Source of the DNA: an uncultured bacterium
GTDB lineage: Bacteria; Pseudomonadota; Alphaproteobacteria; CAISDR01
Direction of reading: 5' to 3'
NCBI GenBank assembly: GCA_903884125.1
Contig: CAISDR010000023.1
Span: 1 to 14,193 of the forward strand
Length of the DNA: 14,193 nt
Shown: piece by piece, positions 1 through 7,165 of the stretch
How the letters are laid out: each line of letters begins with the position of its first letter
Position numbering within the stretch: the stretch's first letter is position 1
Made by a program: the position numbers and the translations under genes
Notes under the pieces: generated by a model
Databases searched by the model: none
What the model was told of the DNA's origin: nothing
What the model saw: the letters and a program-made list of their open reading frames with translations, nothing else

Positions 1-489
1 AATAGTAATGGGTACAACTTCGGGGGCAAGGCGTGGGAATTCCAGCTCAATCCCTTCGACGGCGGATAAAACTGAAATGGCAGGCGTAATGACGCCGTCA
101 CCATAAAAAAGTGCGGCACCTATCATGCCAAGGGCAATAATGGATTTGCCGACATACCCGGTGTCGCCGCGCCTTTGCATCGCCAGCGCCATCAATGAAA
201 AGATGCCACCTTCGCCGCGGTTGTCCGCGCGCAGGATGAACATCACATATTTGATGGTAACCACAATGATCAACGACCAGAGGATCAGTGACAGGACGCC
301 GAAAATATCCTGCGGCACCGCCTCGACCCCGGTTTCAGATCCAAAGCATTTCTGCATGGCATATAGGGGTGATGTTCCGATGTCGCCATAGACGACACCG
401 AGTGCACCAATCACCATGCCGCCAACCGGCTTTGCTTCCAAGGGGCTCACAGGAGCAGGGCCGACTGCGGCCGATGTGGTTTGCGACAT
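1..489 (-). CDS. kup: Kup low-affinity potassium transporter, N-terminal part (cut by window edge)
   Basis: This is the first 163 codons of a K+ uptake permease of the KUP/HAK/KT family, a cytoplasmic-membrane protein that imports potassium, probably with protons. The reading frame is open from the ATG at 489 to the left edge, so the rest of the protein (family members are around 620-650 residues) lies outside. Family hallmarks are visible in order: GALGVVYGDIGTSPLYA at about residues 28-44, in the first membrane helix; a hydrophobic second helix near 62-85; the ADNRGEGGIFSL motif near 88-99; and GDGVITPAISVLSAVEG near 130-146. The first 20 residues are a cytoplasmic Ala/Pro-rich tail. A GGGA ribosome-binding element sits 5 bases before the ATG. 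The gene is divergent from the zinc-uptake operon. Family assignment is very secure; Kup orthologue naming is by motif only. Confidence 0.95.
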   Translation of the reverse strand, partial: MSQTTSAAVGPAPVSPLEAKPVGGMVIGALGVVYGDIGTSPLYAMQKCFGSETGVEAVPQDIFGVLSLILWSLIIVVTIKYVMFILRADNRGEGGIFSLMALAMQRRGDTGYVGKSIIALGMIGAALFYGDGVITPAISVLSAVEGIELEFPRLAPEVVPITI

Positions 490-492
490 GAC

Positions 493-519
493 GGTCCCAA
501 TAGGTCCCAACAGGTCCAA
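493..519. repeat. Three short direct repeats, 10-bp period, in the kup leader
   Basis: GGTCCCAA occurs at 493-500 and again at 503-510, and a variant GGTCCAA occurs at 513-519, so the units are spaced exactly 10 bases apart. Seen on the kup strand they read TTGGGACC-like and lie immediately before the start codon; the nearest copy supplies the probable Shine-Dalgarno GGGA. One-turn spacing could suit a DNA-binding protein on one helix face, or the repeats could have arisen by slippage. The repeats are directly seen; any function is inference. Confidence 0.6.
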
Positions 520-683
520 TACCCATTGGGGAAGGTCAATGCGCGGTCAGTATTCGACCCCGGATCAACCCTTAGAACGACGCCGTTTCCTAAGCCCAAT
601 TGCAGGAATTGTCCAGTTACTGTGTGCGTTGCAGCGAACGGGTTGTTATCCGTTGGTCTTGCAGCGGCACGGCAGGCGATGCT

Positions 684-700
684 ATGTTATCTTATAACAT
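684..700. promoter_or_regulatory. Zur box (zinc-uptake regulator operator)
   Basis: ATGTTAT-CTT-ATAACAT is a perfect 7-bp inverted repeat with a 3-base centre. It matches the known proteobacterial Zur operator core ATGTTAT-ANT-ATAACAT in both half sites, and the right flank TTC also agrees with the extended consensus. It lies 13 bases upstream of the first start codon of the zinc-transporter operon. A -10-like TATAAC (693-698) is embedded in it, so Zur-Zn binding would block RNA polymerase when zinc is plentiful. Assignment rests on sequence match plus the zinc-transport function of the genes downstream. Confidence 0.88.
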
Positions 701-712
701 TTCGAGGGTACT

Positions 713-811
713 ATGGCGTCGGCACTGACTTTAAGCGCCACAGCACGTTTTGGCGGCACGATTGCGCTGGGGGTCGTGTTATGGGGACTTGTGCTCTGGG
801 CTGCGGCGTGA
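713..811 (+). CDS. Predicted 32-residue single-helix membrane peptide, coupled to aztA
   Basis: This short frame begins at an ATG preceded by GAGGG (704-708, 4 bases away) directly behind the Zur box. It encodes MASALTLSATAR followed by a hydrophobic stretch of about 20 residues (FGGTIALGVVLWGLVLWAAA), which looks like a single transmembrane helix. Its TGA stop overlaps the proposed GTG start of aztA in a GTGA junction, typical of translational coupling. It could be a real small membrane subunit or regulator of the zinc transporter, or a leader peptide that only sets aztA translation. I recognise no family. Supporting points are its position as the first frame after a regulated promoter, the ribosome-binding site, the junction and the membrane-like composition. 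Against it are the small size and the possibility that aztA really starts at the ATG at 781, inside this frame. Confidence 0.5.
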   Translation: MASALTLSATARFGGTIALGVVLWGLVLWAAA

Positions 812-1608
812 CGCCACAGTTGGACAAGATCGGACAACCGCTGAAACCTGCGGATGAAATCCGTCTTAGGGATGTCACGATTGCCTATGGCGGACATCCG
901 GCGGTTCACCATATCAGCGGGGCATTTTCCCCTGGGTCGCTGACCGCAATTCTGGGCCCGAACGGGGCGGGAAAGTCGTCACTTCTCAAAGGCCTTGCGG
1001 GACTCAAGCCATTGTCAGGCGGGCGCATCGATTTTGGAACATTAAGGCGGCAGGATATCGGCTATCTGCCCCAACAATCCGAATGTGACCGTACCTTTCC
1101 GGTTTCGGTTCAGGATTTTGTGGCATTAGGTGCCGTGGCGCGGGTGGGTCTGTTTCGCGCCATAAGCCGATCGGATCATGACCGTGCCAGATCGGCATTG
1201 GCCAGGGTTGGCCTTCAGGGATTTGAACGCCGTATTCTTTCGGAATTGTCGACCGGGCAGTTTCAGCGTGTGCTTTTCGCCCGACTGATCGTCCAGGACA
1301 CACCGATTATTTTATTAGACGAACCGTTCAATGCGGTGGACGCCCGTACGACCGATGACCTGATTGCGATGGTACGTGACTGGCACCGGCAAAGCCGGAC
1401 CGTGATCATTGTCCTGCATGATAATGAACTGGCTCGGCGCTTGTGCCCAACCAGTCTGGTGATCGCACGCGACATACTGGCCTGGGGGCCAACTCAGGAT
1501 GCGTTATCGGCTAACGTGCTGGCTCGGGCGCGTCAGATGGCCGAAGCCTGGGACGACAATGCGCCCGTGTGCGCAGGACCAGATGATTTGCGACCGGATG
1601 CGGCATGA
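808..1608 (+). CDS. aztA: Zinc ABC transporter ATP-binding protein (AztA/ZnuC type)
   Basis: This is the cytoplasmic ATPase subunit that powers high-affinity zinc import through the AztB permease. Numbered from the GTG at 808 (266 residues), it shows a Walker A GPNGAGKSS at 50-58, Q-loop at 89-90 (YLPQQ), signature LSTGQ at 147-151 (usual form LSGGQ), Walker B IILLDEP at 167-173 and the H-loop histidine at 204 (VLHD). The stretch YGGHPAVHHISG near 27-38 and DEPFNAVDARTTDD resemble AztA proteins more than enterobacterial ZnuC. GTG 808 is chosen because it overlaps the stop of the mini-gene. The ATG at 781 is a serious alternative, having GGGGG (769-773) 7 bases upstream, and would add nine residues. 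The frame also stays open upstream to 481, but that stretch crosses the Zur box and cannot be coding here. The gene ends in an ATGA overlap with aztB. The family is certain and the metal is well supported by the Zur box. Confidence 0.92.
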   Translation: MTPQLDKIGQPLKPADEIRLRDVTIAYGGHPAVHHISGAFSPGSLTAILGPNGAGKSSLLKGLAGLKPLSGGRIDFGTLRRQDIGYLPQQSECDRTFPVSVQDFVALGAVARVGLFRAISRSDHDRARSALARVGLQGFERRILSELSTGQFQRVLFARLIVQDTPIILLDEPFNAVDARTTDDLIAMVRDWHRQSRTVIIVLHDNELARRLCPTSLVIARDILAWGPTQDALSANVLARARQMAEAWDDNAPVCAGPDDLRPDAA

Positions 1609-2477
1609 TCCTTTATGATCTTCTGATCGCACCATTCGCCGATTTTGGCTTTATGCGGCGCGCGCTTATCACTTGCCTTGCCCTGTCAACCAGTGCCGGT
1701 CCAATCGGCACGTTGTTATTGCTGCGTCGGATGAGCCTTGTCGGCGATACACTATCGCATGCAGTCATGCCGGGCGCTGCCGCGGGATTTCTGATCGCGG
1801 GTCTGTCGCTGCCGGCCATGAGCTTTGGCGGGTTTCTGGCCGGGGTATCAGTAGCGCTTTTATCGGGGCTGGTAGCCCGCAATACGGTGCTTAAGGAAGA
1901 TGCCAGTTTTGCCGGATTTTATCTGATCGCTCTGGCATCGGGGGTGGCACTGGTCAGCCTGCGCGGATCAAGTGTTGATCTGATGCACCTTTTGTTTGGG
2001 ACCATTCTTGCCATTGATGATGAAGCGCTGATGCTGGTCGCGACAATTGCCACGTTCAGCACAGCAGTCCTTGCGCTGATCTGGCGCGCATTGATTTTAG
2101 ACAGTCTGGACCCGGCCTTTCTGCGCGCACTTGGCGGGCATGGCGGGCTGTGGCATGGAATTTTCATGCTGCTGATGGTGCTGAATCTGGTCGCCGGTTT
2201 TCAGGCGCTGGGCACTTTAATGTCTGTGGGTCTTATGATGCTGCCCGCGGCCGCAGCAAGGTTCTGGGCGCGCGATGCCGGGCAGATGGCGCTGGTGGCC
2301 GCAGGAATTGCGGCGTTATCAAGTACTATAGGACTGATCATTTCATTTCATGCGGACCTGCCATCCGGTCCGGCGATCATCCTTGTTGCTGGCGCAATTC
2401 AGGTGACCTCGCTGCTTATCGGTCCGCATGGATCTGTGCGGGCCGAAGGTCGCCGCCACAGGCATCTGGCAGGATAA
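1605..2477 (+). CDS. aztB: Zinc ABC transporter permease (AztB/ZnuB type)
   Basis: This 290-residue polytopic inner-membrane permease belongs to the ABC-3 metal family (ZnuB, MntB, TroCD), with about eight predicted membrane helices. The conserved family stretch LLRRMSLVGDTLSHAVMPGAA is near residues 39-59. AztB-like features are the opening YDLLIAPFADFGFMRRAL, the GSSVDLMHLLFGTILAIDD block near 121-140, and GLMMLPAAAARFWARD towards the C-terminus. The ATG overlaps the aztA stop as ATGA, so the two are translated together at a fixed ratio. Known azt operons continue with a substrate-binding protein (AztC) and a metallochaperone (AztD). Here the next gene is on the opposite strand, so a periplasmic zinc-binding protein must be supplied from elsewhere. 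The C-terminal tail is Arg/His-rich (EGRRHRHLAG). Confidence 0.92.
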   Translation: MILYDLLIAPFADFGFMRRALITCLALSTSAGPIGTLLLLRRMSLVGDTLSHAVMPGAAAGFLIAGLSLPAMSFGGFLAGVSVALLSGLVARNTVLKEDASFAGFYLIALASGVALVSLRGSSVDLMHLLFGTILAIDDEALMLVATIATFSTAVLALIWRALILDSLDPAFLRALGGHGGLWHGIFMLLMVLNLVAGFQALGTLMSVGLMMLPAAAARFWARDAGQMALVAAGIAALSSTIGLIISFHADLPSGPAIILVAGAIQVTSLLIGPHGSVRAEGRRHRHLAG

Positions 2478-2505
2478 ATTTCCCGCCAGTGCCCCTGGTG
2501 TCAAA

Positions 2506-2910
2506 TTATCCAGGCAGACGCTCAAATGTAGGCAGACCATCAGGTAGGTGATGAAATTTCTGCGCATCAATCATATAGATCGCCATGTCCGGTCCACCCA
2601 TGAGACCTGGATTATCGAGGGTTCCGACCTTGACAATCACAGCCGGAAATCCCGGCGGACGCGAGGTAAGCGCCGTACCGCAATGATCGCAGAATTCGCG
2701 CGTGACCGGACGCTCCAGATCTTTGCGCGCAAATGATTTCGGTGTACCCTTGGTATAACGGAATGCTGCCATCGGTATCGCCATGAACATGTTAGGTGCG
2801 CCACCAGAAATATACTGGCATTCGCGACAATGACATTGCGCCTTCATCACCGGATCAGCTGAGATTTCATATCTGATATTGCCACAATAACATCCACCTT
2901 CGGCGTGCAT
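2506..2910 (-). CDS. GFA / CENP-V domain zinc-binding protein
   Basis: This 134-residue soluble protein belongs to the family named after glutathione-dependent formaldehyde-activating enzyme and centromere protein V. The cysteine pattern is complete: CYC at 7-9, CHCREC at 26-31 and CDHC at 74-77, the two zinc sites of the fold. GGCYCGNIRYE at the start and EFCDHCGTAL are characteristic. Most members are uncharacterised; a glutathione-adduct or thiol-related role is often proposed, but nothing here fixes the substrate. The ATG is preceded by GGAGG with 7 bases between, a strong ribosome-binding site. The gene converges on aztB (28 bases apart) and diverges from the DUF4010 gene. Being beside a zinc-uptake operon may be chance, although the protein itself should bind zinc. 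Confidence 0.88.
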   Translation of the reverse strand: MHAEGGCYCGNIRYEISADPVMKAQCHCRECQYISGGAPNMFMAIPMAAFRYTKGTPKSFARKDLERPVTREFCDHCGTALTSRPPGFPAVIVKVGTLDNPGLMGGPDMAIYMIDAQKFHHLPDGLPTFERLPG

Positions 2911-3055
2911 CGCTTATCCTCCCATCTTGTTTATTTCACATCAAAGCGTGAGCAGATTAAGCACAGATTGCCAGCAGAACAAGATCGGCATGGTGATGCC
3001 CGATCAATCGGCATATGCTGGCAGTGCAGCCATCCGTTCTGCCAAAGGATATCAA

Positions 3056-4294
3056 TTGATTCCCTCGCCCTGGATGAACTTTCTGATCGCCCTGGGTCTT
3101 GGGATGCTTGTCGGGCTGGAACGCGAACGCACTAAGGGTCAAGGCTCGGATCGACGCCCGGCTGGCATTCGTACCTTCACGCTGGCGGCCCTGTTTGGGG
3201 CATTGGCCCAGTTTGTAGGAAACACCGGCTTTCTGGCGTTTGCCGTTGGTTGTGTTGCAAGTTTTCTGGCGATCGCTCACTGGCAGCGCCAGACATCCGA
3301 TCCGGGGCTTACCACCGAGTTTGGTGTTTTATGTGTGACGATCCTGGGCGGACTGGCTATGTCTGATCCTCTTCTGGCCGCAGCGCTTGGGACGTCAATT
3401 GCCGTGATCTTTGCTGCCAAGGACCTGCTGCATCGCTTTGTCAAAAACGTTCTGACGGATCAGGAAGTCAACAGCGGTCTGATTTTCGCGGTGGTGACGC
3501 TTATCATATGGCCCCAATTGCCTAATCGTTTCATTGGGCCATATAACGCGCTTAATTTGCATAATATCTGGCTTTTGGTGATTTTATTTTTAGCCATGAG
3601 TGCGATGGGCCATATTGCCCAGCGGGCCTTGGGTGCGCGAAACGGATTAGCCATTACCGGACTTGCAGCAGGGTTTGTTTCATCAACTGCTTTTGTTGGC
3701 ACAATGGGGACGCAATCAAAATCCGCCCCGAATAATCTAGGTTCGGCAGTTGCTGGTGCGGTGTTTTCAACGGTTGCCACTTTTATCCAAATGGGAATCG
3801 TGCTGTTAGGCATATCGCCGGTGCTGTTGTCGTTGATGACGCCATCCTTGGTCGCCGGTGCTTGTGCGGCTGGTCTTTATGGATCTATTTTCCTCTGGCA
3901 GAAACACCCGGCGGGTAGGCTGGCGAATGAAGCTAAGGCCGATGCGTTCAGTATTTTTGCTGCATTATTATTTGCAACCCTGATTGCATTCGTGGCCATT
4001 CTGGCCGCTGCATTGCGTGGCTGGTTAGGCGATGCAGGAATCATAGCGGCAACGGCATTGGCGGGTTTAGTCGACACCCATGCAGCAACCATGACGATTG
4101 CATCGCTGGTTGCATCTGATTCATTGGCGGGGGATAAGGCAGTTTTGCCAATCCTTGCCGGGCTGACCACAAACGGTCTGGCAAAAATTCTGATGGCGGT
4201 CGGGACTGGATCGTTTGGCTTTAATATTCAGCTTATTCCCGGCCTTGTCCTGCCACTTGCTGCCGCCTGGTGCGTGTGGCTCGTCTATCCTTGA
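3056..4294 (+). CDS. MgtC-like / DUF4010 multi-pass membrane protein
   Basis: This is a hydrophobic protein of about 412 residues with roughly ten to twelve predicted membrane helices. The N-terminal part shows GLGMLVGLERER (residues 14-25) and AGIRTF (36-41), the signature of the MgtC/SapB-like N-domain found in front of DUF4010. The C-terminal half fits DUF4010, including ITGLAAGFVSSTAFVGTM and LAGLVDTHAATMTIASL. Function is not established for this family; a role in ion or envelope homeostasis is a guess. The start is uncertain. The TTG at 3056 is preferred because AAGGA (3044-3048) lies 7 bases upstream and the family core begins right after it. ATG at 3074 is a close alternative with the same upstream site farther off. 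The ATGs at 2990 and 2996 or the TTG at 2927 would add a polar tail with no good ribosome-binding site. It ends 16 bases from convergent recR. Confidence 0.85.
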   Translation: MIPSPWMNFLIALGLGMLVGLERERTKGQGSDRRPAGIRTFTLAALFGALAQFVGNTGFLAFAVGCVASFLAIAHWQRQTSDPGLTTEFGVLCVTILGGLAMSDPLLAAALGTSIAVIFAAKDLLHRFVKNVLTDQEVNSGLIFAVVTLIIWPQLPNRFIGPYNALNLHNIWLLVILFLAMSAMGHIAQRALGARNGLAITGLAAGFVSSTAFVGTMGTQSKSAPNNLGSAVAGAVFSTVATFIQMGIVLLGISPVLLSLMTPSLVAGACAAGLYGSIFLWQKHPAGRLANEAKADAFSIFAALLFATLIAFVAILAAALRGWLGDAGIIAATALAGLVDTHAATMTIASLVASDSLAGDKAVLPILAGLTTNGLAKILMAVGTGSFGFNIQLIPGLVLPLAAAWCVWLVYP

Positions 4295-4310
4295 CGGTTT
4301 CAATTACGAT

Positions 4311-4916
4311 CTAAGAACCCACCGCCCGGCGTGATGCCAGTGCGGCAGACAGTGTGCCATCATCCAGATAGTCAAGTTCGCCACCAACCGGCACACCATG
4401 GGCAATGCGTGATACTTTCAGACCCAGCGCCTTCAGGCGGTCCACCAGATAATGCACGGTTGTCTGGCCATCGACCGTTGCATTCAGGGCCAGAATAACT
4501 TCTGTGATTTCACCGGCGGATTCTTCCAGCCGTGCCATCAGTGCGCCAATCGAAAGATCCTCGGGCTTAACGCCTTCCAGCGCTGATAATGTGCCGCCAA
4601 GCACGTGATAGCGTCCGCGAAATGATGCTGTGCGCTCCAGCGCCCAAAGGTCGCCCACATCTTCGATCACACACAGCAATTTCGGATCACGCCGATTATC
4701 CCGGCAAATGGCGCATGGATCGATGCTGTCAAGATTACCGCAGATTCCGCAGGCGGTAACACGTGCTGCTGCATTGGATAGCGCATCGTTAAGCGGGATC
4801 ATCAACGTGTCTTTGCGCGTCATCAGGTGCAAAGCCGCCCGTCGCGCCGAACGCGGACCCAATCCCGGCAGTTTCGACAACAGTTGAATCAGGCGTTCAA
4901 TTTCCGGTCCACCCAT
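4311..4916 (-). CDS. recR: Recombination mediator RecR
   Basis: RecR works with RecF/RecO to load RecA on gapped, SSB-coated DNA. At 201 residues from the ATG at 4916 it is exactly the usual length. It has a helix-hairpin-helix LSKLPGLGPRSARRAALHL at 13-31, a four-cysteine zinc motif at C56, C59, C68 and C71 (CGIC...CAIC), a Toprim domain from about 80 with VIEDVGDLWALE, and the C-terminal RIAHGVPVGGELDYLDDGTL at 170-189. The frame stays open to 4961, but that extension would run back into ybaB and is not needed. The start lies 4 bases after the ybaB stop, so translation probably depends on ribosomes finishing ybaB. It is the last gene of the ffs-dnaX-ybaB-recR block. Confidence 0.97.
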   Translation of the reverse strand: MGGPEIERLIQLLSKLPGLGPRSARRAALHLMTRKDTLMIPLNDALSNAAARVTACGICGNLDSIDPCAICRDNRRDPKLLCVIEDVGDLWALERTASFRGRYHVLGGTLSALEGVKPEDLSIGALMARLEESAGEITEVILALNATVDGQTTVHYLVDRLKALGLKVSRIAHGVPVGGELDYLDDGTLSAALASRRAVGS

Positions 4917-4920
4917 GGTG

Positions 4921-5244
4921 CTAAAATGGCAGTTTGAAACCAGGTGGCAAGGGCAGGCCACCGGTCATGGATTTCATCTGCTCGGCCATGGCCTGATCCA
5001 GCCGCGCTTTTGCATCATTAAAGGCGGCGACAATCAGGTCAGATAAAACCTCGCGTTCGTCGGCCAGCAACAAGCTTTTGTCGATGTCGATACCAACCAT
5101 CGCACCTGACCCGTTCAACCGCACCTGAACCAGACCGGCACCCGACGCACCACTGACCTCGATGGCAGATATTTTGGCCTGCATGTCTTTGGCCATGGAT
5201 TCAAGATCGCGCACGGATTTCAGCATGTCAGTGAAAGATTTCAT
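4921..5244 (-). CDS. ybaB: YbaB/EbfC nucleoid-associated DNA-binding protein
   Basis: This small 107-residue protein of the YbaB/EbfC family forms tweezer-like dimers that bind DNA. The family pattern is present: an N-terminal coiled helix (DMLKSVRDLESMAKDMQAKI), a central beta sheet with VRLNGSGAMVGIDID, a helix with EREVLSDLIVAAFNDA, and a Gly/Pro-rich tail GGLPLPPGFKLPF. The ATG overlaps the dnaX stop as ATGA, and recR starts 4 bases downstream. This dnaX-ybaB-recR linkage is widely conserved in bacteria, consistent with a role near replication or repair, though the precise function of YbaB is still unclear. Confidence 0.95.
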   Translation of the reverse strand: MKSFTDMLKSVRDLESMAKDMQAKISAIEVSGASGAGLVQVRLNGSGAMVGIDIDKSLLLADEREVLSDLIVAAFNDAKARLDQAMAEQMKSMTGGLPLPPGFKLPF

Positions 5245-7115
5245 GATGCGTCCTCGGCATCTTCATAAGGATCAATGGGACCATCAGGGCCTAAAAGCTC
5301 ATCGCTGGTGTCATTTGCAGAATCAATCACCGTTGCTAGAAGATTTTGCATCAGTTCGCGCACTTCGATCAGTTCGGCATCAGGAAAAAATTTCAATGCT
5401 TCGGCAACCAGTGGATGCTGGCGGATTTCACTACGGGCTGCCTGCTCGCTCTGGCGTTTGGTTTCAACCAGGGTGGGTTCCCCGGTTGCATTTGAAATCG
5501 ATACGACCCAGCGTTCGCCCGTCCATTTAGATAATTTGGCCGACAGATCAGCGGCCAGATTAACGGGTGCGCGTTCAGTCGGGCGAAATTCAATCCGCCC
5601 GCGTTCAAATCGCACCAGATGCATCTGGCTTTCCAGTTGATATTTTAAGTCCAGATCGCGCTTGATTCCGGCCAGTTCGGCTACCGCTTCAAAACTTTCA
5701 GGCATAGGCACAATATCAGCGTTTGGGCGCGGGCTAGATGCCTGCGCCACCGGTGCGCGCTGGGGCATGGCGTTGCTGGTGGACATCGTGCGCCCGGCAT
5801 AGGCACTGGTCGCCGGGCCTGATGGTGGACCCGATGGCCGACCGGGCGAGGGGGACGCGGCTTGTGGCTGATCTTTCAACTGGCGCACCAGTTCGGCGGG
5901 ATTGGGCAGTTCGGCTGCATATGCCAGGCGCACAATCAGCATTTCCGCTGCCGCAATCGGGCTTGGTGCATCACGCACTTCGCCAAAACCTTTCAGCAGC
6001 ATCTGCCAGGTGCGCGCCAGGACCGGCATGGTCAGGCGTGCGGCCAGATCGCGGGCAATCGGGCGTTCATTGTCTGCAACCGTCAGATCTTCGGCAGCTT
6101 CTGGGGCAATCTTGATCCGGGTCAGGAAATGGGTCAGATCCAGAAGATCGCGCAAGATCGCCTGTGGATCTGCACCTGAATCATATTGCGAGCGCACTTC
6201 ATTCAGGGCCTGGGCAATTTCACCTGCCATGATTCGCCGGAACAGATCGAAGACCCGCGTGCGATCCGACAGTCCCAACATCGCGCGCACTGTTTCTGAA
6301 TCAATTTTATCGCCGCCATGTGCGATTGCCTGATCCAGCAGTGACAGCCCATCACGCACCGAACCTTCAGCAGCACGTGCCAAAAGTCCAAGTGCCGTAT
6401 CATCAATTACAATTGATTCAAGTCCTGCGATACGCCCCAGATGCGTGGTCATAGTCGGTTGGTCCAGCCGTTTCAGATCGAAACGCTGGCATCGCGACAG
6501 CACGGTCACCGGAATCTTGCGCAGCTCTGTGGTGGCAAAAATGAATTTTACATGAGCTGGCGGTTCTTCAAGGGTTTTGAGTAAACCGTTAAACGCGGCG
6601 GTCGACAGCATGTGCACTTCGTCGATGATGTAGACTTTATACCGCGCAGAGGCTGGCAGGTAATTGACACCGTCAATCAGTTCGCGGATATCGCCAATGC
6701 CTGTGCGCGAGGCGGCATCCATTTCCATCACATCGATATGGCGCGATGCCGCAATCGCCACGCACGGCTCGCATTGCCCGCATGGCGAAATGGATGGCCC
6801 CCCTTTTCCATCCAGGCCGACGCAATTCAGCGCCTTGGCAATGATCCGGGCGGTGGTTGTTTTGCCAATCCCGCGCACACCTGTCAAAAGGAACGCATGG
6901 GCAATCCGACCGGTGTCAAAGGCATTTGACAGGGTACGCACCATCGCTTCCTGGCCAACCAGATCGCTAAAGGTCGACGGGCGGTATTTGCGCGCCAATA
7001 CCCGATAAGCCTCCCGCGCGCCCTGGTCGGCGGCACCTATGGGTTCGCCGAACAGGTCAACCCCGCCGCCGGTTGATGCCGTGCCGGTTTCAGAATCTTC
7101 GTCGGCGGGGCTCAT
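5241..7115 (-). CDS. dnaX: DNA polymerase III subunit gamma/tau (clamp loader ATPase)
   Basis: This 624-residue AAA+ protein opens and loads the sliding clamp and links polymerase cores at the fork. The N-terminal ATPase has Walker A GVRGIGKT at 79-86, a zinc-binding set C98, C112, C115 and C118, Walker B YIIDEVH at 163-169, sensor 1 FATTE at 193-197 and the SRC motif at 207-209. The collar domain follows to about 390. A low-complexity Pro/Ser/Ala linker (about 425-490) then leads to a tau-specific C-terminal domain ending in an acidic tail. About 37 residues precede the usual YRVLARKYRP start of the fold, an extension common in alphaproteobacterial DnaX. I found no A-rich slippery heptamer like the E. 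coli gamma frameshift site, so a single tau-like product is expected. The ATG has only a weak ribosome-binding site; the SRP RNA gene ends about 50 bases upstream. Confidence 0.97.
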   Translation of the reverse strand: MSPADEDSETGTASTGGGVDLFGEPIGAADQGAREAYRVLARKYRPSTFSDLVGQEAMVRTLSNAFDTGRIAHAFLLTGVRGIGKTTTARIIAKALNCVGLDGKGGPSISPCGQCEPCVAIAASRHIDVMEMDAASRTGIGDIRELIDGVNYLPASARYKVYIIDEVHMLSTAAFNGLLKTLEEPPAHVKFIFATTELRKIPVTVLSRCQRFDLKRLDQPTMTTHLGRIAGLESIVIDDTALGLLARAAEGSVRDGLSLLDQAIAHGGDKIDSETVRAMLGLSDRTRVFDLFRRIMAGEIAQALNEVRSQYDSGADPQAILRDLLDLTHFLTRIKIAPEAAEDLTVADNERPIARDLAARLTMPVLARTWQMLLKGFGEVRDAPSPIAAAEMLIVRLAYAAELPNPAELVRQLKDQPQAASPSPGRPSGPPSGPATSAYAGRTMSTSNAMPQRAPVAQASSPRPNADIVPMPESFEAVAELAGIKRDLDLKYQLESQMHLVRFERGRIEFRPTERAPVNLAADLSAKLSKWTGERWVVSISNATGEPTLVETKRQSEQAARSEIRQHPLVAEALKFFPDAELIEVRELMQNLLATVIDSANDTSDELLGPDGPIDPYEDAEDAS

Positions 7116-7165
7116 TTCTGTGGCGGCATGGTTAAGCTACCGAGCCTTGGCGGGTGAATGAAAAG

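Noticed and set aside
481..807. Upstream extension of the aztA reading frame back to 481
   Set aside because: It crosses the Zur box, the mini-gene start and the divergent kup leader, contains no ABC-transporter residues, and has no ribosome-binding site. It is a chance open stretch.
2462..2505. Terminator between convergent aztB and the GFA gene
   Set aside because: Only a 4-bp CCAG/CTGG stem without a T-run is visible, too weak to call.
4917..4961. Longer RecR starting at 4961
   Set aside because: The extra 15 residues overlap ybaB and are not part of RecR; the ATG at 4916 gives the standard 201-residue protein.
5241..6000. Programmed frameshift in dnaX producing a gamma subunit
   Set aside because: I looked for an A-rich slippery heptamer followed by a stem. 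Only a short T-run near 5386 exists, in the wrong phase for a slippery site and close to the C-terminus.
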